Shown: piece after piece, positions 57,351 through 64,000 of the stretch | Layout of the letters: the number at the start of each line of letters is the position of its first letter | Position numbering within the stretch: the stretch's first letter is position 1 | Assembly (NCBI GenBank): GCA_004009845.1 | Contig: RMBW01000008.1 | Location: forward strand, 496,001-560,000 | Length of the DNA: 64,000 nucleotides | Direction of reading: 5' to 3' | DNA from: Davidsoniella eucalypti | Lineage: Eukaryota > Ascomycota > Sordariomycetes > Microascales > Ceratocystidaceae | Made by a program: the position numbers and the translations under genes | Notes under the pieces: model-generated | What the model saw: the letters and a program-made list of their open reading frames with translations, nothing else | What the model was told of the DNA's origin: nothing | The model's database searches: none

Positions 57351-57785
57351 TCATGGCAACTCTTCCCCACGCAGCTTACTCAACCGGAGCTTGTTCCGTT
57401 TTCCCAGGATCCGAAGCGTATTCTGCTTCTCGATTTCGCTCATTTCACTCCAGTTGTTGATTCTAGAAACAGTGCCGTCTTGGTGGACAACTAGAGGACC
57501 TAGATGATCAAGCTTGGCCTCGGCAGGACCAGAACTCATATCAAGTTTGATGTTTCCGTCGTTGGCAACAGGCTCTAGGAGAGGTAGAGGCGCCTGATTA
57601 GCGGTCACTCCCTCTCTTGTTTGGGAATCGGTGGCTTCAGCCTTATCCATGGAAGCACTTGTTGATGACATCTGGAGGTACTGGGCTGCTGGTAGAACCT
57701 TTGTTTGGGATAAAATATAAGAGTTTGTGGGCTTGATAGTTCTCACGGCAAACGGTCTCCAAAATCGTATAGAGTAAGAAAGCAT
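57351..57785 (-). CDS. Small conserved fungal protein, possibly mitochondrial
   Basis: Single exon, 144 residues, with ATG at 57785 as the first in frame; the open frame extends upstream without an ATG. The N-terminus MLSYSIRFWRPFAVRTI is basic and lacks acids, like a mitochondrial presequence. The C-terminal ~45 residues are the recognisable part: LDHLGPLVVHQDGTVSRINNW, then EMSEIEKQNTLRILGKRNKLRL. I recall this GPLVV-DGT-SRI-W-EM-E-N-TLR-LGKRN pattern in uncharacterised fungal proteins across Pezizomycotina; no function is known to me. The middle (about 50-95) is Ser/Ala/Pro-rich linker. It is divergent from the Pdk1 gene, with about 970 bases between starts. A second in-frame ATG at the MSSTSASM segment could give a cytosolic form. 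Confidence 0.78.
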   Translation of the reverse strand: MLSYSIRFWRPFAVRTIKPTNSYILSQTKVLPAAQYLQMSSTSASMDKAEATDSQTREGVTANQAPLPLLEPVANDGNIKLDMSSGPAEAKLDHLGPLVVHQDGTVSRINNWSEMSEIEKQNTLRILGKRNKLRLSKLRGEELP

Positions 57786-58759
57786 TAAGATGATAAAAAG
57801 AACTAGAAATTGATAAAGGAGTTGTAATGTGTAAAACAGAGAATAGACATTCAACTAGAACTATGTGTCAAGAGGAAAACTGCCATGGAATAGATTGAGA
57901 GGAGAGATTTCCTATTTTGAAAGAGCCGTGTTCCTGATTGACTAGCGTGCTAGTTCTAGCAGCTTCCACCACAAGACAAAATTCGATATTTAATTGTAAA
58001 AGCTACTTATGCTGGTTCCAACACGGCTAAAGATCAAATGAAACCTCGAGACGCTGCCAAAGAGACATTGAACCAGGAAGATGAAAGACATGCGGCGCTT
58101 GTGATACTGAGATAATCGATGTCAATACATCAATCCATCTAATTTCGTCATGTCACCCAAGGTTGGCAATCAGAAACAATACAAGCCAAGCAAGCAGCAA
58201 GCATCGTGGAGAATGAAAGATCTCAGCAGGAATAATATCCCGCTATCTGACAACTGTCGACAGCCGCCTGCAGGTAGGTTTCGGTTGCAGTTGCAGCTCA
58301 TTTGCGGCACCATAGAAGCACTTTGCCCCTGAAACGAACCATGAACGGAAAGATTAGAAGGTTGAAGCATGCTGTAAGGGCGGGACACTAGACCCTATGG
58401 ACCCTATGGTACTGAAAAGTGCTGTAAGCTCCTGTTTATAGTGCAAGGACGGCTCCCTGATACAGCCAGGCTGAATATTATCAGTACATATTATTGTACA
58501 CATTGTACTGTGAAAGTTGCGGCTGGTTGCTTAGAGCTACGGGCTTTTTGTTTCTAAACCAAAAAGAAACAAAAAGCCAGGCCAGCCTTGAGCACTTCGA
58601 AGCAAAGCAAGCAAACCAGCCCTTCCAAACAGCCCTTCCAAATCTCCTTTAAACGTACAGTGACCCCATCCATTTCTAGCGCAAGCAGTGAAGGCTACAT
58701 TATACATAATACATACATAGTAACATAGTAATAGTACAAATTACTGCTCAAGCTGCTGC
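57786..58759. promoter_or_regulatory. Divergent promoter region for the 144-residue protein and Pdk1 kinase genes
   Basis: No gene seen. Near the kinase start there are CCAGCCCTTCCAAACAGCCCTTCCAAA direct repeats (about 58616-58641) and ACATACATAGTAACATAGTA repeats just before 58740. GGGCGGGACACTAGACCCTATGGACCCTATGG near 58378-58408 holds a tandem GACCCTATGG. Confidence 0.45.
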
Positions 58760-61623
58760 ATGAACAAGTTGGGACTTTTCTCCCATGCGCCACTACAATC
58801 TCATCGTCTCTTGCCTCTCCGACCAGAGCAGAGCCAGAGTCATCTCAATACCACAGCCGGCGCCGCCATTATGAGCGGCGATCTGAGTCTCTCTGCGGCT
58901 CTAGGCGGCCTTCGAATAGCCAATCCCGACGACATTGATGCCCCGCCAGCTACTGCTGCACCATCATCATCCTCCTCAGCCGCCGCTGCTACAGTCGACC
59001 CAAATCCAAGCCTCAACCTGAACACCGCGCCCACATCGATAACTAGCCGCAGCAATATTCCTACAAACCTCGCCGCCGTTTCTGTCTCCACGCCAGCCGT
59101 AGGCTCGAACCATGCCGCATCACACGCCCCAGCGACACCATCTGCCGCCACAGCTCCCCGTGGCGACTACGACTACAACCACAACCACCAGTTCTACGAA
59201 CAACAGTCGCCCCCGTCGCACAGTCAGTTGAATCGGGTGCGAGACTCATCTCCGTCCTCCATCCATCGTTCCCAGCAACAACAACAGCAACAGCAACAGC
59301 AGCAACAACAACATATTCAGAACCAGAACCGCTATCGCTCCACGTCCGATCCACGGAACAATCTACCTGTCGTCGGAAATGACCTCTCCCGCAACCCTTC
59401 GCGTGGCCGCAATAGCGATCACAACCGTCCTCGTCCTCCCTATGTCCGCGAAGGCTCTGCTTCCTCCTTCGAGCCGTCGGTCACCTACTATGATACCACT
59501 ACCTACCGCAACAGCGCGAACGTCTCCGGCCACAGCGGCCGCCCCCTTTCCACACCATACGCCCTTGCGCAGAATCTCGACGACCCACGATTGGCATATG
59601 GCCCATCGTCACACCAAATTCCCTCTCGTGCACCTAGTCAGCGGCATGACACCCGAGGTCAGTCTATAGCAATGGATGGTCAGCCTCCTCCACGACGAAG
59701 TTCACGGGGCATGGGCCATAACTCAGGCGCCCAAGGCGTCCCCAGTGACGGCTTTGGATCTGCCGCCCCTGTGCCCACAACCGACGAAGAATGGAAAGAT
59801 CGCGGCTCTGCCGTTGGAACTCGCCGTGAAATTGATGCTAATGGACGACCTGTAGTGCGCCAGTTCAAAAAGGGCGTTCGTGATTTCAACTTTGGTAATG
59901 TTCTGGGAGAAGGTTCATACAGCTCCGTATTCTTTGCTACTGATCGCCAAACCCTGAAAGATTACGCAGTCAAGGTCCTCGACAAAAGGCACATCATTAA
60001 AGAAAAGAAGATCAAATACGTCAACATCGAGAAGAACACGCTTAATCGCTTGACAGAACATCCTGGTATCGTCCGCCTGTACTACACCTTCCAGGACCAG
60101 ACTTCGCTGTACTACGTGCTCGATCTCTGCAATGGTGGAGAATTACTGGGCGCACTTAAGAAGACTGGCACTTTTGATGTCGAATGCACTCGCTTCTATG
60201 GCGCTGAAATACTCGACGCCATCGATTATATGCACTCTCGCGGCGTCATTCACCGTGATTTGAAGCCCGAAAATGTTCTGCTCGACGACAACATGCATAT
60301 CAAGATCACAGATTTCGGTACTGCCAAGCTTCTAGTAGATGGATCAAGGCCTACCAATGACGGCTCTAGCATGTCGACAGAGGATGATCGTGCCGCATCA
60401 TTTGTCGGCACAGCTGAATATGTCAGTCCCGAGCTCTTGATGAACAAAAGTGCCTGCAAAGCCAGTGATCTTTGGGCCTACGGGTGCATGATATATCAAC
60501 TTCTTGCTGGACGTCCACCTTTTAAAGGTGGCTCTGAATATCTGACGTTCCAGAAGATTGTCAATCTGGAATATGAGTTTCCCCCAGGCTTCCCACCTGC
60601 CGCCAAGGACTTGGTCGAGAGATGTCTTGTCCTTGACCCTGCAAGACGACTTACTATCGAACATATCAAAAATCACGAATTCTTCGATGGCCAATACTTT
60701 GGCAAGAATCTCTGGAAAACTCCAGCACCTCGCCTACGGCCTTACATCCCTCCCACGCCCGAACCCAACATCATCCAACTTGGCAACAGTTTACCTCTGC
60801 AGCAATCATCACAGGCTCCTAGATCGCGCCCGATGTCTGCCATGACCACCTCCCGCTCAACCGCTCCAATCTCAGAACTACCGCCTCCGACTCAAATCGA
60901 TATCGACTGGTCCCCTGTTTTAAGCCGGACAAACGAGCGTGTCCTGAAACTCAGTGATCTTATGGTTGTATCATCACCTATCGGAGGATTGCCCAAGGGT
61001 GAGCATGGCGAAGGTCACAAAAAGCTGTCTCGGTTCTTCGGGGGTGGACTCACCAAGAAGAAACAACGGTTGGTCATTGTGACTTCAGCTGGTCGTATCC
61101 TCCTAGTCCCCAGCGGTGGCGACGATAAGCGTGTGAAGCAAGAAATCTCTCTCTTAGCTTCAGATTGTGTTTGGAGGACTCAACAAGATGCCAAAGGCAT
61201 GATCCATTGGTGTGTAGACACGGTAAGTTTTGCCCCCATGCATAGTATACTGGCATAATTCACATATATACTAACTGCTCTATGTAACAGGGAGGCTATC
61301 ACTACAGTTTTGAAGAGCCCAAAACTCCATCTCCTGATAACAAGATTGCGAATGAATGGATTGATATTCTAGAGCGAGCAAAGGACCTAGCCCTCTCGCA
61401 GGCGTTATACACAAATTATAATGATAACGGCATATCGGAAAACCGGCCTGTTAGTCCAGCTAGTACTCTCGGGGGCCATAGTTCATACGCCGACAACTTC
61501 GGCTCAGGAAATTCATCGGGCCGAGGCCTTATTGGCAAAAGCCAAACTACTGACGAATTCACTGCTAAGCGCAACCGTTTTAGTAAACGGCAATCAAAAA
61601 GCGGCCTTGGTCCTGCTTTTTAG
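58760..61623 (+). CDS. Pdk1/Pkh1-2-type protein kinase with C-terminal PH domain
   Basis: Two exons, 58760-61222 and 61291-61623; 931 residues. The 68-base intron has GTAAGT and a perfect ACTAAC branch site. Residues 1-370 are Ser/Pro/Ala-rich with a Gln run (about 173-186). The kinase domain (about 375-656) is complete: GEGSYSSV glycine loop, K405 (YAVKVLDK), HRDLKPEN (D500), DFGTAK (D518) and activation segment SFVGTAEYVSPELL, diagnostic of PDK1. The C-terminal PH-like domain (about 730-875, including LKLSDLMVVSS, RLVIVTSAGRILLVPSGG and YHYSFEEP) is interrupted by the intron. In yeast Pkh1/Pkh2 phosphorylate the activation loops of Ypk1, Sch9 and Pkc1, linking sphingolipid and membrane stress to growth and eisosomes. 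A second in-frame ATG at 58871 (MSGDLSLSAALGGLRIANPDD) begins a conserved-looking segment and may be the true start. Confidence 0.93.
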
Positions 61624-62719
61624 ACGAGGGATATATGATTTATCTTTGCTCATCTAACCTGCGATATCCTTCCGTACATCATTTTGCTGTTTGTTCTTTT
61701 TTGTTTCAAATTCATGCTCACCTTTTCCCCCCCCTTTTTCTCTCAGATTCATCATGTCTTCGGTCAGGACGTATCGTGGTGAAAATATCATTTTGATCCC
61801 CCTACTGTTTCTTTTGTCTCTTTTCTTCTATTTTTTTTCTTTTCTTTTTTGTCTTGCAGCGATATACAGTTCACTGAGTTTATAAGTATCTCAGTCACTA
61901 TTATGCCTGAAAAAAAATCTAAATTTATGCACATGTATACATCTTCATTTTGGCGTTTTCTTTATCAATCTGTCCCCTCGTATTTCTTTGTTTCTATTTA
62001 TTTATTATATTTCTTGCTCAAATTCTTGCCTCTTCGGGTGCGTTTCTTTTTGTTGTCCATTATTCTTAGCTCTCTTCGCAACCGACACTTACTCATCGAT
62101 TGTTCATTCTATCTTCCCCTTATTCTCTAACTCCTTTCTCTGCTTATTTTTTTTCCATCCCTTTTTTATCTTACTGATTTATATTCGACATAGCTCTTGC
62201 TATGTTCATTATCTTTCGTTATCCTGTGCTTCAGCATCTGTTTTTCCATTTGTCCCATATTATATTGGTCTTTCTCGTTGTTTCTTTTTGCTTCATGTCC
62301 AATCATTTATTACTTCATATGCTTCGTATAATTTATAGAAGTTTTATATTCAGAAATATGGAAGTTGTATCTGTAGCCATCGTCATCATCTGTTAGAAAT
62401 GCGTAGTTATATATGAAGGTAAATTCCAACCAACCCTACTCTGACACAAACCCTGACAGTCGTCCAGAGTCACGTGATCGATTGACTGTTAGTGACTTTT
62501 TTTTGCTGTAAACGCGCCCATGCATGGCAAGGCTTAGAAGGCTGACCAAGTCGTGTAGTAACGCGCTGTAATCAAGTCAAGACACTAGCTATCCCATAAC
62601 TACGTTGTATAACGGCAGCATTATATTGTTGGGAAAAGCTATTCTTTGCTTTGGGCCCTTTTGAATCTTCTCTCTCTTTCCGCGCACGTTATAGGCAGTA
62701 ATACAACTAGCAACTCGTG
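61624..62719. other. Intergenic region between Pdk1 and SNF12 genes
   Basis: The first ~750 bases are strongly T-rich (TTTTTCTTT tracts), fitting the Pdk1 3' UTR and terminator. The last 300 bases are the SNF12 promoter, with GTCACGTGAT at 62469-62478 and a pyrimidine tract (TCTTCTCTCTCTTTCC) at about 62667-62682. Apparent open frames in the T-rich part are Phe/Leu/Ser-only and are artefacts. Confidence 0.6.
62469..62478. promoter_or_regulatory. GTCACGTGAT E-box upstream of SNF12
   Basis: Identical 10-mer to the site before TatD. It lies 242 bases before the SNF12 ATG. Candidate bHLH (Cbf1-type) site; no other evidence. Confidence 0.4.
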
Positions 62720-64000
62720 ATGCATGGTGGACAATTCCGTCAGTTCAACGCCGGCACTTCAGCTCGCGGAGGCCGTCGACAAAATGGTATGTTTTGCAAT
62801 ATCGCAAGACCGAATGTAGGCCAATAAGCAGAGCAACTCTTCTAACATTAGTATCTCTAATATAGCCAACAATGCTGCGGCTCAGGCGCAACTAGCACAA
62901 CAACAACAGCAACAGGCTGCTGCTGCTGCCGCACAGGCGGCGGCGGCAGCCCAGGCGCAAGCAGAGATGGCGAAGCGCCGGAGCCGGAAACCCACCGATA
63001 AGAACCTTCCGGAGGGCATCGAGAATTGTATTCCCGACAAGGATATCGTCGCCCATTATAACAAGTTGCGCGACTACGAGCGCCGCCTTGATGCGACCAT
63101 TACGCGCAAGCGCCTCGACGCGCTCGACAGCGTTAACCGGTTCCCTAAGGTTAGTACATCCTTAAACAAGAGTATATCGTCTGTGATACTACTCCGTGTT
63201 TGCCTGTTCCAATCGCTAATAGTTATGTAATGATAGCATTGGCGTACCCTGAGAATTTGGATCTCCAACACCGTCGAGGACCAACCATGGCAACAACTAG
63301 CCCTCAACGTCGACAGCTTCGATTTCAGCTCTACCGTTGATTCTACATATAAAGTCAAGATCCAAGCGCGCTTGCTTCCCGATGAGCTAGTGGTATCTGA
63401 CGAGGAGGACTCTGAAATGGGTCAAGACGCCGACGAAAAAAATCCAATTCAGCTCAAGGAACCTGATTATCACTTCGCACATTTCTTCAAGGGCATGTCT
63501 GTTGATTTCCCCGCTTCACATGCGCCTGAGCAAGCCGTAGAATGGAAGAGACCTGATCTTCCTCCATCGACTATACCATACGGCCCTCTTCCCGAGGGTC
63601 TTGCCTTTGACGAGCTTTGCTTCAGAAGAAACGGCGATGACAACGTCAATGTCACGATTAACCTTACTAGACACGAAGAGCCCGAGAGATATGCGCTGAG
63701 TCCCGAACTTCAAGATCTTACTGACCTCACCGAGGGCACTAGACAAGAAGTTGTTCAGGCCCTCTATGAGTACATCAGCTTCCACAAGCTGCAGGAGTAC
63801 GATGAGCGCCGCGCTTTCCGTTGCGATGACCTTATGCGCAAGGTAAGATATATCAACCTAGTCTAGCTCATCAACACCATTCCTTGATTTTGTACTGACA
63901 TTTCTTATAGATCACTGGCGTCGATATGGGTCGTATTCCCATGCTCGGAGACTACATCTCTAGCCACCTCAAGCCTCTACCTCCGGTCTCTCTTCCATAC
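62720..64000 (+). CDS. SNF12: SWI/SNF subunit Snf12/Rsc6 (BAF60, SWIB-domain), 3' end outside the window
   Basis: Four exons are visible: 62720-62786, 62866-63149, 63237-63842 and 63911 onward to the window end; 349 residues so far. All junctions keep frame. The start MHGGQFRQFNAGTSARGG is followed by a Gln/Ala-rich tract (QQQQQQAAAAAAQAAAAA), then the BAF60 core: KRRSRKPTDKNLPEGIENCIPD, YNKLRDYERRLDATITRKR, HWRTLRIWISNTV, FSSTVDSTYKVKIQARLL and FFKGMSVDFP. The SWIB/MDM2-like domain begins at about residue 270 (LTEGTRQEVVQALYEYISFHKLQ, FRCDDLMRKITG) and continues beyond the end. Snf12 (SMARCD/BAF60 in animals) is a core subunit of the SWI/SNF chromatin remodeller, and fungi use the close paralogue Rsc6 in RSC. 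Which complex this one serves cannot be told from the visible part. The short first exon is typical for the gene. Confidence 0.92.

Noticed and set aside
61624..62400. Phe/Leu-rich membrane-protein-like frames
   Set aside because: They are translations of T-rich 3' UTR sequence, where TTT and CTT dominate.
1..64000. CRISPR arrays, bacterial operons, rRNA genes or a biosynthetic gene cluster
   Set aside because: No regularly spaced repeats, no 5S-type or other rRNA sequence recognised, eukaryotic intron-bearing genes throughout, and no core synthase genes.

Overview
This is a piece of nuclear chromosome from a filamentous ascomycete. Evidence: short spliceosomal introns (46-105 bases) with GT..AG ends and CTAAC/CTAAT-type branch sites, proteins typical of Pezizomycotina (Csf1, Ase1, Irs4, CHL4, a MetR/CYS-3-like bZIP, Pdk1/Pkh kinase, Snf12), one intronless tRNA-Asp, and decayed Tad1-like LINE retroelements. 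The bZIP N-terminus and the C-terminal motif of the Ser-rich protein at 19254 look most like Sordariomycetes; that placement is an inference and no finer one is offered.

Layout. 1-10231: the 3' ten kilobases of the giant lipid-transfer gene CSF1, entering from outside the window. 10232-19253: about 9 kb without a convincing gene. 19254-21137: a Ser-rich conserved fungal protein. 21138-24973: another gene-free stretch. 24974-30229 (minus): five predicted exons that read as one protein of about 1,658 residues, with an N-terminal membrane segment, a long disordered middle and a C-terminal aminoglycoside-phosphotransferase-like (APH) kinase domain. 31472-32650: metallophosphoesterase. 32911-35163 (minus): Irs4-like EH-domain protein. 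36244-36315 (minus): tRNA-Asp(GTC), directly beside a dead LINE (36355-37640). 38389-40922 (minus): Ase1/PRC1/MAP65 microtubule bundler. 40923-49640: repeat-rich and gene-poor, holding two related copies of an unrecognised repeat, a decayed ORF cluster, a small secreted protein gene (46139-46738, minus) and a second LINE relic. 50027-51450: TatD nuclease. 51556-52932 (minus): CHL4/CENP-N. 54597-56546: bZIP sulfur regulator with an outsized 1.1-kb intron. 57351-57785 (minus): small conserved protein. 58760-61623: Pdk1/Pkh-type kinase. 62720-64000: 5' part of SNF12.

The gene set is mostly housekeeping: lipid transport and PI/PKH signalling (Csf1, Irs4, Pdk1), mitosis (Ase1, CHL4), chromatin (Snf12) and sulfur regulation (bZIP). 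Nothing suggests a biosynthetic cluster. The most unusual items are the membrane-anchored APH-kinase fusion gene, and a ~280-base repeat present in inverted orientation in the TatD promoter (49643-49920) and inside the bZIP intron (55547-55828), bracketing TatD and CHL4. Splice sites and alignments were worked out by eye and no database was searched.
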